A DNA stretch of 49,511 bases, taken from the NCBI GenBank assembly GCA_016715195.1, contig JADKBB010000029.1:1-49511 (forward strand). The letters run 5' to 3'. The DNA is from Candidatus Villigracilis proximus (lineage in GTDB: Bacteria > Chloroflexota > Anaerolineae > Anaerolineales > Villigracilaceae). The translations under genes and the position numbers were made by a program. Positions 26,001-34,683 of this stretch are shown here, one piece after another. The stretch's first letter is position 1; every line of letters begins with the position of its first letter. The notes under the pieces were generated by a model, which saw nothing but the letters and a program-made list of their open reading frames with translations, did not search any database and had not been told where the DNA came from.

Positions 26001-28364
26001 TTAAATGGCCGCTGCCTGATTGAATAGGATGGGGAATGAAAGACTAAAACTTGTCCCTTTTTGAGGTTCACTTTCCACGCTGATCTGTCCATTGTGCTGT
26101 TCAATAATGGATTTCACAATTGCTAATCCGAGTCCGTTCCCCTCTTCTTCTTTATTTTTTCCGCTTCGTACACGATAAAAACGATCGAAGATAAAAGGCA
26201 GGTCTGATGCCGGGATGCCATAGCCGTTATCTTTTATTTCGATCAACGCCTGGGTATCCATTATTTTTGCTGTGAGTGTCACTTCGCCGCCTTTTGGGGT
26301 GTACTTGATCGCATTGCCGATCAGGTTGCGAAACAACTGACGCATTTGCAGCGGTTCGCCATCTATATGAATGATTTCAGTCAGGGGTAGGACAGAAAGT
26401 TTTTGTTCCTTAATTTTTGCCTGGGGTATAATTTCATGCGCCGTTTCAGCGAGGAATTTTCCCATTTCCATTGGTTCATGTTTTGCAGTTGCTTCCAGAT
26501 CCATTTGTGCGAGTGACATCATGTTTTGGACAAGCTCGGTCATGGTTTGTGCCGCATTCTGAATACGGTCTACGAAATCCTGCTGCTGTTCATTAAGCGT
26601 CCCGGCATGGCCTAACAACATACTGAAACCGGCAATGGTCGTGATGGGATTTTTTAGATCGTGCGATGCGGTCGCAATGAACTCATTTTTTACCCGTTCC
26701 AGGTCCTTGAAGTGAGTCACATCGTGCAGGATCGCCACCTGACCGCCATCTTCGATCGGCGTGATCAATGCAACAAATGTTCGCTGATCGGGCCAGAGCG
26801 CTTCCCCTGATATTGCCACATGTGATAAACGAGCATCTTCCAATAATTGAATAAATGCATCATATCCATGACCGGCGGGTAAGACCTGATTGATATTTGC
26901 TTTAAAATCTGTAAATAGTTTTTCGCCTTCAGGGTTTAACAAACTTAATCTTCCCTGCTCATCGAACATCAAGATCGCTTCTGCCGCATGTTGCAGTACA
27001 GCCGCAAGCCGTTTTTGTTCCTGTGCCACATTTGTATACAAACGCGCATTCTCAATGGCAATGGCCGCCTGACTGGCAATGGCTTGCAGCAGCAGTAAAT
27101 GATCCAGGTTGAAATAACTTTCCTGTTCGTGCGTCAGGATCAGCAAACCCAGCAGGTCTTTGCGGCCATGTAGCGGCGCGATCACCACCGAATGAATATT
27201 TACATCCTGTTGATCGGTCTGCCACAGCGGATCGTTGTGCGCATCTTCAATGATCAAACCCTGATGTGACTCATTGATATGTTTCAGCAATCTCTCCGGG
27301 ATGGTCATTGGGCTGTCTGCGGATTCAACAACTGATAACGAAAACTGATAATTTTGTTGAACCTCATTTTCAGAACCCAGAATGATCATATTTCCCTGAA
27401 GCGCTCCGAGTGTTTCCACGGTGCGTTTTAGCAATACATTGGCCAGGTCTTTGATGTCTGTGCGCGCGCTCAACTCTTTGCCGATCTCAGGCAAAAGATT
27501 CAACTCGCGATTACGGCGGCGGATCACATCCTCCGCTTCTTTCACACGCAATTTTGTGCGGATACGCGCCATCAATTCATGACGGTCAAATGGTTTGGTT
27601 ACATAATCATCTGCGCCAAGATTTAAACCAGATTGCACATCTGAAGGATCAAGGCGTGCGGCGGTTAAAATAATGACCGGAATATGAGCAACTGCAACAT
27701 CTGCACGAATTTCTTCCAGCACGGTGAATCCGTCCTTGTGCGGCATGTTCACATCCAACAAAACGAGGTCGGGTAATTCATCGCGCACCTTGTCCAGTGC
27801 CTCCAGACCATCGCGTGCCGCAATATGTTGATACCCTTCATATTCCAGATAGCGGGTTAATAAGGTGATGTTGTCAGGGCGGTCATCTGCCACAAGAATT
27901 TTAAATTTTTTCTTTCCCACCGCAATATTTCTCACTGGCCGGGTGGAGAGTTTCATTTCTTCAATGGCGTTTGTTGCAATTTGGCAGATCCGTTCGGGGC
28001 GCACAGGTTTCACGATCACTTCATTTACTTTCAATCGCTGCGCTGTCACTTTCAGCCCGGGCACATCATACGCTGTGACAAGATATGTATACGCGGGTCG
28101 GCCGGCTGGATGATTGTTCATCTTCTCGATCAATTCGAGGCCGGTCATTTCAGGCATGATCATATCGGTAAAGAGAATATCCACGCCGTGAGTCTTTACT
28201 TTTTCAAGGGCTTCGTGCCCGCTGGTCGCTGAGATCACATCTACAACAGGCCCAAGCTGCGACAATGCGCGCGCCAACGTCGTCGCTGTGTTTGGGTGAT
28301 CATCAACAACAAGGATACGAATCTGGTCTTTGGGGGTGTCTGCTGGAGTAGTCATTAAGACCAT
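26001..28364 (-). CDS. Soluble hybrid histidine kinase (REC-REC-GAF-PAS-HisKA-HATPase)
   Basis: This 787-residue protein has no membrane helix. Two receivers open it: REC1 at about 16-135 with the acceptor in ILFTDMIMPEMTG, and REC2 at about 155-275 with LVLLDVNMPHKDG. A GAF domain (about 300-460), a PAS-like domain (about 470-560), HisKA (phospho-accepting His in TASHDLKNPITT) and HATPase (NLIGNAIKYTP, DNGYGIP, GNGLGLAIVKSIIEQH) follow. N-terminal receivers make it a candidate for phosphorelay input from another kinase. ATG codons at 28364 and nine bases further in are both possible starts. It heads the minus-strand block that continues into the binding proteins. The upstream transcription unit is closed by a terminator at 28439-28472. 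Confidence 0.92.
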   Translation of the reverse strand: MVLMTTPADTPKDQIRILVVDDHPNTATTLARALSQLGPVVDVISATSGHEALEKVKTHGVDILFTDMIMPEMTGLELIEKMNNHPAGRPAYTYLVTAYDVPGLKVTAQRLKVNEVIVKPVRPERICQIATNAIEEMKLSTRPVRNIAVGKKKFKILVADDRPDNITLLTRYLEYEGYQHIAARDGLEALDKVRDELPDLVLLDVNMPHKDGFTVLEEIRADVAVAHIPVIILTAARLDPSDVQSGLNLGADDYVTKPFDRHELMARIRTKLRVKEAEDVIRRRNRELNLLPEIGKELSARTDIKDLANVLLKRTVETLGALQGNMIILGSENEVQQNYQFSLSVVESADSPMTIPERLLKHINESHQGLIIEDAHNDPLWQTDQQDVNIHSVVIAPLHGRKDLLGLLILTHEQESYFNLDHLLLLQAIASQAAIAIENARLYTNVAQEQKRLAAVLQHAAEAILMFDEQGRLSLLNPEGEKLFTDFKANINQVLPAGHGYDAFIQLLEDARLSHVAISGEALWPDQRTFVALITPIEDGGQVAILHDVTHFKDLERVKNEFIATASHDLKNPITTIAGFSMLLGHAGTLNEQQQDFVDRIQNAAQTMTELVQNMMSLAQMDLEATAKHEPMEMGKFLAETAHEIIPQAKIKEQKLSVLPLTEIIHIDGEPLQMRQLFRNLIGNAIKYTPKGGEVTLTAKIMDTQALIEIKDNGYGIPASDLPFIFDRFYRVRSGKNKEEEGNGLGLAIVKSIIEQHNGQISVESEPQKGTSFSLSFPILFNQAAAI

Positions 28365-28438
28365 TATCTGCCAAAACCCGTTTTTAGACGTTAGGGAGAG
28401 GAATGTAAAAGTTGGTAAAAGTTTGGGAGCCTGCGACG

Positions 28439-28472
28439 AAAAACCCGCTTCCAGCTTAAGCCGGAAGCGGGT
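28439..28472 (-). terminator. Intrinsic terminator after the winged-helix response regulator
   Basis: On the minus strand ACCCGCTTCC (28463-28472) pairs with GGAAGCGGGT (28443-28452), a 10-bp stem, followed by TTTTT. Confidence 0.88.
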
Positions 28473-28505
28473 CTTATTCCAATGAAAAGAATCAGCGCTG
28501 AGAGT

Positions 28506-29309
28506 TTAATCCGCCACAAGACGGTAGCCCGCCCCGCGCACGTTGATCAAAATGGACGGTGCATGTGCATCCTCTTCAATGGCCTGCCGCAATTGATGGA
28601 TGTGCCATTTGGTGAGTTCCTGCGCTTCACGCGCTTCGGCCTGATAGCCCTGCGCTTCGACCACGAGCGTTTGATAATTCACGATATTCGGTGAGTGGCG
28701 CGCGAGGACAAGCAGATAATCAAATGAAGTGGGGGGGATGTTAATGGATTGTTCATTAATAACAAGGCGGCGGGTGTGCAGATCCAATACCAGAGCGCCG
28801 CGTTTTAGAAAACGATCTGTGCTTGTGGTGAGCGGCTGCGTCGTGTTGGTTTGAAGATCGCCGCCATTTTCAAGAATCTTAAGCTCGGTTTGCAAGGCTT
28901 CGATCTGGGCTGCGAGTTCGCGTTTGCGTTTTTCTTTTTTCTGACCTGCAAGAATGCTTTGTGCGCGTTCGATAATGGCTTGCGGTTTGAGAGGTTTTAA
29001 CAGGTAATCGGTTGCGCCATTTCTTAATGCTTCCACGGCTGAATTCAAATCAGGCTGGGCTGTAAAGAGCACAACCGGCAGGTTGGGATGCGAGGTGTGG
29101 ATGATCTTGAGCGCATCCAATCCGGCGATGCCGGGCATGCGGATGTCCATGAATACCAGATCAAAGTTTGTGGTTTTTAAAAATGAAATTCCCTGATCTC
29201 CGTTCTCAGCCGTGGATACTTCAAAGCCCGCCTGTTGCAGGATGCGCGCCAGTGTTTGGCGCAGTGTTGCTTCATCATCTATGATGAGAATATGCCCCAT
29301 GTTGCTCAT
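28506..29309 (-). CDS. OmpR-type response regulator
   Basis: This 267-residue protein has an N-terminal receiver (about 6-120) with DDEATLRQ, the acceptor in LVFMDIRMPGIAG and the Lys in LLKPLKP. A charged helical linker rich in Lys/Arg/Glu follows. The C-terminal winged-helix DNA-binding domain lies at about 170-265 (PPTSFDYLLVLARH, TKWHIHQLRQAIE, INVRGAGYRL). It is a transcription factor paired with the kinase upstream, whose stop overlaps its start by four bases. The linker is longer than usual for the OmpR family. The target promoter cannot be seen. Confidence 0.92.
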   Translation of the reverse strand: MSNMGHILIIDDEATLRQTLARILQQAGFEVSTAENGDQGISFLKTTNFDLVFMDIRMPGIAGLDALKIIHTSHPNLPVVLFTAQPDLNSAVEALRNGATDYLLKPLKPQAIIERAQSILAGQKKEKRKRELAAQIEALQTELKILENGGDLQTNTTQPLTTSTDRFLKRGALVLDLHTRRLVINEQSINIPPTSFDYLLVLARHSPNIVNYQTLVVEAQGYQAEAREAQELTKWHIHQLRQAIEEDAHAPSILINVRGAGYRLVAD

Positions 29310-31948
29310 TTAAAGATCTCTCCATTATAGGTTGGAAGCCAAACGCTGAACATTGCGCCTCCCGTGGAACAATTCTCTGCTGTGATGTGCCCGTTATGTT
29401 TCATCACAATATCATACGAAATGGTAAGGCCGAGCCCTGTGCCTCTTTGCTTGTTTGTAACAAATGCTTCGAAGATATTGGGCAGCAGGTCGGGTGCAAT
29501 GCCTTTGCCGGTGTCTGAAACCGTAAAAAGTATTTCGTTTGTGTCGTGTAAAAAAGAGGTGCCAACAGTTAATTTTCCACCTGTTGTCATTGATTCCACG
29601 GCATTCATTAATAGATTTAAGACCACCTGCCTGATCTGATCTGCCAGCGCCGGAATGGATGGCAGGCTGGGGTCGGGGTGAAACTCAAAGGTAATTTGAT
29701 TATGCCGCAAGTGAGTGGAGATGAGCGCGTACACATCTTCGATGATGTTATTAATTTGAGTCTGGATAAAATCTTCCACTTGAATTGGGCGGTAGGTGGC
29801 GCGCAGGCGTTCGATCATGCTTGCCATGCGTTCTGATTCTGCCAGCACGATCTCAAGGTCTTGTTTGCCTTGCGTTGAAAAATTTGTTTCTTCCTTAAGG
29901 AGGAATAAAGCGTTTTGTATGGCTTGCAGTGGATTATTCAGTTCGTGTGATACGGTTGCCAGCAAACGTCCCATCACGGCCAGTCGTTCATTTTGCACCA
30001 GTTGATCGCGGATGGCTTTTTCCTGTTGCAGGGAGATTTGCAGGGTTTCGTACAAGTCTGCTTTTTGCAGTGCCACTGCCAGTTGATCTGCCACTGCGCT
30101 CACCAATTGTATATCGCGTTGTGATAAATACTTGGGGGGCACTTGATGAATATCGAGTAATCCTAAAATTGTTCCATTTGCTTTCACGGGAATTGCCAGC
30201 TCGGATTTTGTGTCTGGCAGAAGCGGGTTGCGTGTGAACGAAGCGACATCATCCACGTTATTGGTAAAGAAGGAGGAGCCGGTTTCTGCTGTGTATCCAA
30301 CAATGCCTTCGCCAGCTGCGATGCGGTGTTCGCGGGCTTTTAATTGCGCTCCGATCTTTCCACTTCCGGCGCGCATGACAAAATCTCCGCTTTCGGGGTC
30401 TGCCACATAAATTTGGACATAGTGATAATCAAAGTTTTTTTGCAGGAGTTCCACTGTGTCTTGCAGCAATTCATCAGGGTCTAAAGAGGTGACCAACCCC
30501 TGATTGACACGATAGAGCGCATTGGATTCCTTTAAAGCCTGTTGTGTACTTTGCAGTAGGTGGGCGTTTTCAATGGCGATGGAGGCTTGTGTTCCCAACT
30601 GGGTTAATAGTTTGATGTCATTTGTGTCAAATGCGAAGGGCAGGCTGCTTTGAATGCTGATCGTGCCGAGTCTTTGTTTGCCGCTTAGTACGGGGGTGAC
30701 CATTAGGGAACGGTAGGTTGGTTCTGCTCCGAGCTTGATAAAACGCGGGTCGGTTTTTACGTCTGAGATATTGATTGTTTCTCCGCTCAAGATCACCTGC
30801 CCGGCAATCCCTTCGCCCAGGCGCATTTTCTTTTTGCCTCCATCGGGGTCGTCAAATCCGATCACGGCTCCGTAGGTAAGGATTTGTTCCTTGTCATCAA
30901 GCAGGTGAATGACAGCCTGTTCTGTGTTGGAGATCAGTTCTTTGGCTGAGACCACTATTAATTGCAGTACATTATCCAGGCCGATGCGTTCGGTTTCGCT
31001 GAGCGCAAGCGCAATATCTGAGATGGCTTTGGCTTCGCGTAAATTGCGTTGAAGTTCCATTTCCTGCTGTGCGTTCCACAAGGCGAGTGCGATCTGGTTG
31101 CTGGCTTGTTCGGCCTGTTCGATCTTTTCTGTTGTGAATTGATGAGATTGGTTGAATCCGGCAATTACGGCGCCAAGTTTATGCTCCCCGTAGATCAAAG
31201 GAATGCTGATAAAGGACTTCTCGGGGAATTTCTGGATGATGCGCGGGCTGGATAATTCTGTATTCAGCGTATCTTCCACGATAAGAATGTGCCCCGCGTT
31301 GAGCGCCGAGGTAGTCAGATTTTTTTCCCCTTTTAGGTACTCTACTTTAAAAAAAGGATTTTCAGGTGATACATTTGCGGCAACAGGAAAAACCTGTTCT
31401 TTGAGCGAGTCCCAACGGGTGATGTAGCAGCTATCCGCTTCAAGCAGGGTGGTCAGGTCTTTTGCAAGGGTTTGCATCATGCGGTCAAAATTCTGCTCGA
31501 TGATGATGGAGCGGGTCATGTTGTTTAATAACGCGAGGAAATTTTCACGTGAGCGGAGTTGTGCGTTGGTATGGAGATATTCATCATATTTTTTTTTGAG
31601 CACCCCCATGCTGATGCCGGCAAATGTAAGCAGGATGCTTCCCAGTAGAAAATATTTCTGATTGGGGGCTCCTGGAAAATCACCGGTATTGGCAGCCAGC
31701 AGCAGATTGAAACCGATTGCGGTCAAACTTGCAATGATGCCCCAGACCGTGCCAAAATACCAACTGACCGCCGCAATCGGGAATATGCTAAAAGCGGTGA
31801 TCACTGGTCCAAAGATTGGCATTAAAAAAAAAGCGCCGAACGCATACAGCAGAGTCAGCCCAAAAACAAGTCCCCATTTCACCAGATGCGAGCGGAAATT
31901 TGATTTCATTCCCGTGATTGTAGCATCTTTAGAAATGGGGACTTTCAT
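29306..31948 (-). CDS. Membrane multi-GAF histidine kinase
   Basis: The 880-residue kinase has a four-helix membrane region at about residues 20-118 (from LVKWGLVFGLTLLYAFGAFF to LLGSILLTFAGISMG). Three GAF-type domains follow at about 140-300, 310-465 and 485-640. HisKA has the phospho-accepting His in TVSHELNNPLQAIQ. HATPase has NLLMNAVESM, DTGKGIAPD and GTGLGLTIS. The SHELNNP form and the phosphatase-like linker are common in NtrB-like kinases. The ATG at 31948 is used; a second ATG 13 codons later is possible. It follows rny by 23 bases and overlaps the response regulator gene, so recX, rny, kinase and regulator appear to form one unit. Confidence 0.92.
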   Translation of the reverse strand: MKVPISKDATITGMKSNFRSHLVKWGLVFGLTLLYAFGAFFLMPIFGPVITAFSIFPIAAVSWYFGTVWGIIASLTAIGFNLLLAANTGDFPGAPNQKYFLLGSILLTFAGISMGVLKKKYDEYLHTNAQLRSRENFLALLNNMTRSIIIEQNFDRMMQTLAKDLTTLLEADSCYITRWDSLKEQVFPVAANVSPENPFFKVEYLKGEKNLTTSALNAGHILIVEDTLNTELSSPRIIQKFPEKSFISIPLIYGEHKLGAVIAGFNQSHQFTTEKIEQAEQASNQIALALWNAQQEMELQRNLREAKAISDIALALSETERIGLDNVLQLIVVSAKELISNTEQAVIHLLDDKEQILTYGAVIGFDDPDGGKKKMRLGEGIAGQVILSGETINISDVKTDPRFIKLGAEPTYRSLMVTPVLSGKQRLGTISIQSSLPFAFDTNDIKLLTQLGTQASIAIENAHLLQSTQQALKESNALYRVNQGLVTSLDPDELLQDTVELLQKNFDYHYVQIYVADPESGDFVMRAGSGKIGAQLKAREHRIAAGEGIVGYTAETGSSFFTNNVDDVASFTRNPLLPDTKSELAIPVKANGTILGLLDIHQVPPKYLSQRDIQLVSAVADQLAVALQKADLYETLQISLQQEKAIRDQLVQNERLAVMGRLLATVSHELNNPLQAIQNALFLLKEETNFSTQGKQDLEIVLAESERMASMIERLRATYRPIQVEDFIQTQINNIIEDVYALISTHLRHNQITFEFHPDPSLPSIPALADQIRQVVLNLLMNAVESMTTGGKLTVGTSFLHDTNEILFTVSDTGKGIAPDLLPNIFEAFVTNKQRGTGLGLTISYDIVMKHNGHITAENCSTGGAMFSVWLPTYNGEIFK

Positions 31949-31971
31949 TCGTAATACCCTTGTAAGGCGGA

Positions 31972-33501
31972 TTATTTTGCGTATTCAGTAGCTCTTGTCT
32001 CGCGGATCACGGTCACACGAATTTGACCGGGGTATTGCATGGTTTCTTCGATCTTCTTGGCAATGTCACGTGCCAGCCTGGCAGAGGAGAGGTCGTCAAT
32101 TTGATCGGGTCGGACGAGAATGCGCACTTCGCGTCCTGCCTGAATGGCGAAGGCTTGCTGCACGCCTTCAAAGGACATGGACATTTCTTCAAGCGAGCGG
32201 ATGCGTTTGATGTAGGCTTCCAGGTCTTCACGACGGGCACCGGGGCGCGCACCGGAGATGGCATCAGCGGCTTCAGCGATGACCGCTTCCACGGTATCCT
32301 GATCCACTTCGTGGTGGTGGGCTGCGATGGCATTGACCACGATCGGGTTGACGCCATACCGTTTGCAGTATTCCGCGCCGAGGCCGGCGTGTGTGCCGTC
32401 CTGATTGTGATCCATGGCTTTGCCGATATCGTGCAGGAAGCCGCCTTGTTTGGAAAGCTCAATATTCGCACCAAGTTCTGCAGCGAGAATGCCAGCCAGT
32501 TTGGAAACTTCCACTGCGTGGGCGAGTTGATTCTGCCCATACGAAGTGCGGAATTTCAAACGTCCCATCATGCGTAATACTTCGGTGTGTAAACCGGTGA
32601 CATTCGCTTCATAGGCGGCTTGTTCACCCGCTTCGTTAATGATCTTTTCAACAGCTTTGGTTTCATCTTCGACGATCTTTTCGATGTGCGCCGGATGAAT
32701 GCGTCCATCAAGGATCAGTTTTGATAATGCGCGGCGGCCAATTTCACGGCGGACAGAGTCGAAACAGGAGACGGTGACAGAATCGGGAGTGTCGTCCACG
32801 ATCACATCCACACCGGCGGCCTGTTCAAAGGCTTTGATGTTGCGTCCGTTACGGCCAACGATGCGTCCCTTCATTTCTTCGCTGGGCAGGGTGACCACGG
32901 CGCGGGTCACTTCGGCCACGTGCTCTGAAGCTACACGCTGAATTGCATCCGCGATCAATTTGCGGGCGCGCTTCTCGCCTTCTTCACGTGCTTCGGCTTC
33001 GATCTGGCGGATGATACGTGCCATGTCGCCGCGGGCTTCTTTTTCAACTGCCGCGAACAGATCTTTGCGGGCATCTTCCGGAGTCATCTGGGCAATGAAT
33101 TCCAGTTTCTTGATCTGATCTTCGTAGAGTTTGTCGATGTCGTTGGCGCGTTTGTCTACTTGTGACTGGCGCTTGTTCAAGGTTTGTTCGCGCTGTTCCA
33201 TTTTGTCGAAGCGGCTGTCCAACTCACCGCGGCGTTTGTCGAGTCGTTCTGTTTCACGATTTAACTCGGCACGTCGTTCCTTAAGATCAGTTTCGGCACC
33301 TTTGATAAGTTTGGCGGCATTATCACGCGCGCCGCTTTCGATCAGGCGTGCCTGCTCGCTGGCAACCTTGAGAATGTTATCGGCTTTTTCATTCCGCGCT
33401 TTGGCGGCCTGGTCGGCTTGATAGCGATGGAAAAAATAACCTGCGGCAACGCCGATCAACAGCGTTATAAAATCTATAAAAAAGAAAAGAATCGGGCTCA
33501 T
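31972..33501 (-). CDS. rny: Ribonuclease Y
   Basis: RNase Y is the membrane-anchored endoribonuclease that starts mRNA decay in many Gram-positive bacteria and related phyla. The 509 residues are near the family length. An N-terminal membrane helix (about 5-22) is followed by a long Lys/Glu/Arg coiled coil (about 30-200). A KH domain (about 205-265) shows MKGRIVGRNGRNIKAFE. The HD phosphohydrolase domain (about 325-420) shows AGILAAELG, HDIGKA and AAHHHEV. The C-terminal segment YPGQIRVTVIRETRA is typical. The start overlaps the recX stop by four bases (ATGA). Confidence 0.96.
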   Translation of the reverse strand: MSPILFFFIDFITLLIGVAAGYFFHRYQADQAAKARNEKADNILKVASEQARLIESGARDNAAKLIKGAETDLKERRAELNRETERLDKRRGELDSRFDKMEQREQTLNKRQSQVDKRANDIDKLYEDQIKKLEFIAQMTPEDARKDLFAAVEKEARGDMARIIRQIEAEAREEGEKRARKLIADAIQRVASEHVAEVTRAVVTLPSEEMKGRIVGRNGRNIKAFEQAAGVDVIVDDTPDSVTVSCFDSVRREIGRRALSKLILDGRIHPAHIEKIVEDETKAVEKIINEAGEQAAYEANVTGLHTEVLRMMGRLKFRTSYGQNQLAHAVEVSKLAGILAAELGANIELSKQGGFLHDIGKAMDHNQDGTHAGLGAEYCKRYGVNPIVVNAIAAHHHEVDQDTVEAVIAEAADAISGARPGARREDLEAYIKRIRSLEEMSMSFEGVQQAFAIQAGREVRILVRPDQIDDLSSARLARDIAKKIEETMQYPGQIRVTVIRETRATEYAK

Positions 33502-34153
33502 GATATGTCCTCGTTTTTATTTATCTGTGACTCCGCGTTCGTTTCGCTCCAAATTCTGGAGACGATGGTGGCAATGACGGAGTAGGAAAATCCACGACGG
33601 GCAAGAAACTCGCTTAACTTTTTACGAAACTCGCTCCACTCGTGACCTTTGAACCGGGTCGCTCGTTTCAAGCCTGCTTCGTAGGCGAGGGCTTCTTCGT
33701 CCACATCGGATAGAGATGCCTGAATTGTTTCGTTATCGAGTCCTTTTTGGCGTAACTCCACCGTGAGGGCTCGTTTACTACGCGGACGGAATGTACTGCG
33801 ATTTTCCACCCACGCCTGGGCAAATTCATTGTCGTTGGCAAGACCTGCTGTACGAAGTCTTTCAATTGTCCCTTCGATCACATCTTCAGGAACTTCGTGC
33901 TTGCGCAGGTTTTGCTGTATTTCTTTTTCAGAACGGGCGCGATAGCTTAAGTAGAGCAGGGCTTGTTGATATGCCCATTCACGCATGTCTTCTGAAAGGA
34001 TTTTTGCGATCTTTTCATCACTCAGCATGTCGCCGTTCTTGAGCCATGCGGCGGTGATGGTGTGCCAGACCAAAAGGCGAATTCGCCATCAAGGTAAATA
34101 TTGACCCGGTTGGAATTTTTCTTTTGCACGGAAATGGCGGTTATCTTTTTCAT
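33498..34153 (-). CDS. recX: Regulatory protein RecX (one frameshift)
   Basis: RecX binds RecA and modulates its recombinase and coprotease activity. The long open frame from 34073 starts inside the protein. The true N-terminus lies upstream, from the ATG at 34153: MKKITAISVQKKNSNRVNIY, then LDGEFAF, the usual RecX opening. The two parts join if one base is added to the TTTT run on the minus strand at 34072-34075. The corrected protein is about 218 residues, with the RecX helical repeats ALLYLSYRARSEKEIQQNLR and GLANDNEFAQAWVENR. The start codon lies two to seven bases after the U-tract of an intrinsic terminator (34155-34205), and no Shine-Dalgarno is visible, so expression probably depends on that element. 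The stop overlaps rny. Confidence 0.88.
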
Positions 34154-34154
34154 T

Positions 34155-34205
34155 TAAAAGCACACAGCCAAGGTCTCCGATTCTTTGGGGTCGGCCTTGG
34201 CTGTG
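34155..34205 (-). terminator. Intrinsic terminator directly upstream of the recX start codon
   Basis: On the minus strand CACAGCCAAGG pairs with CCTTGGCTGTG (34195-34205 with 34163-34173), an 11-bp stem, with an inner CCGA/TCGG helix, followed by TGCTTTT. The U-run occurs only on the minus strand, so it terminates transcription running towards recX. Confidence 0.75.
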
Positions 34206-34462
34206 GAAAATGTCTGGGATGGCTGAGCAGGCTCCACGTCCAGTAAGAGGCGATGGAGGTAAATCAAAGTAAATGACGGATTACGTCACATACAGCTCAG
34301 GGTATGAGGTGAAGCCAGTCTGCGTCTCAAAAAATGTCCTAAATAGACTTCACAAAGTAACTCCCATTTATTGGGGGAGGATCGTACACCAGTTTCCAGT
34401 CAGTTTCGAGCAAGGCCGCGAACGGCGGAAGTTTCTTAAGTCAGATCCCAAAGATTAGGATT
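34155..34462 (-). ncRNA. Structured leader or small RNA upstream of recX-rny
   Basis: About 300 nt on the minus strand lie between a good promoter (34469-34496) and an intrinsic terminator (34155-34205). The ends of the body pair: AATCTTTGGGAT (34445-34456) with ATCCCAGACATT (34209-34220), 11 of 12 positions. Inside, short helices are visible at 34361-34365/34375-34379, 34309-34321/34345-34353, 34289-34293/34302-34306 and 34274-34278/34284-34288. An upstream CGGCCTTG (minus strand, 34411-34418) is the exact complement of CAAGGCCG in the 5' arm of the terminator (34192-34199), which offers an antiterminator pairing. It could be an attenuating leader for recX-rny or an independent small RNA. 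It does not match tmRNA, RNase P RNA, SRP RNA or a riboswitch that I recognise. A 6S-like RNA is possible. Confidence 0.6.
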
Positions 34463-34468
34463 TCCTTA

Positions 34469-34496
34469 ATTATACATGAATTTTACGATTTGTTAA
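34469..34496 (-). promoter_or_regulatory. Sigma70-type promoter for the recX leader RNA
   Basis: On the minus strand TTAACA (34491-34496) and TATAAT (34469-34474) are separated by 16 bases. Five of six and six of six positions match the consensus. The expected start is near 34462. Confidence 0.65.
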
Positions 34497-34574
34497 CATT
34501 TTGAGTTTATATCAAAAATTGAGCGGTAGTTCTTTGGCTGGTATAAAAAGCGGTGTAACAAGGTGAGGGAAGAT

Positions 34575-34596
34575 CAGGCCATCCCGCCTGTTTTTT
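34575..34596 (+). terminator. Short hairpin with T-run upstream of the GT39 gene
   Basis: CAGGC (34575-34579) pairs with GCCTG (34586-34590), followed by six T. The stem is only five bp. It could end a short plus-strand transcript or act in the leader of the gene at 34684. A TATAAT hexamer follows at 34600-34605, without a clear -35. Confidence 0.4.
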
Positions 34597-34683
34597 CGGT
34601 ATAATAAAATTTCTCTTGAATACAAATCGTGTTTGTGCCCTTGAATGATAAGGATGTAGGTTATTCATTACACGGAGGTATCG

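Noticed and set aside
34273..34458. Plus-strand open frame of 61 codons in the recX leader region
   Set aside because: It runs opposite to a paired RNA with promoter and terminator, and its composition is not protein-like.
34155..34462. tmRNA, RNase P RNA or SRP RNA
   Set aside because: The conserved ends and core motifs of these RNAs (tRNA-like ends, the GAGGAAAGTCC region, the SRP apical loop) are not present.
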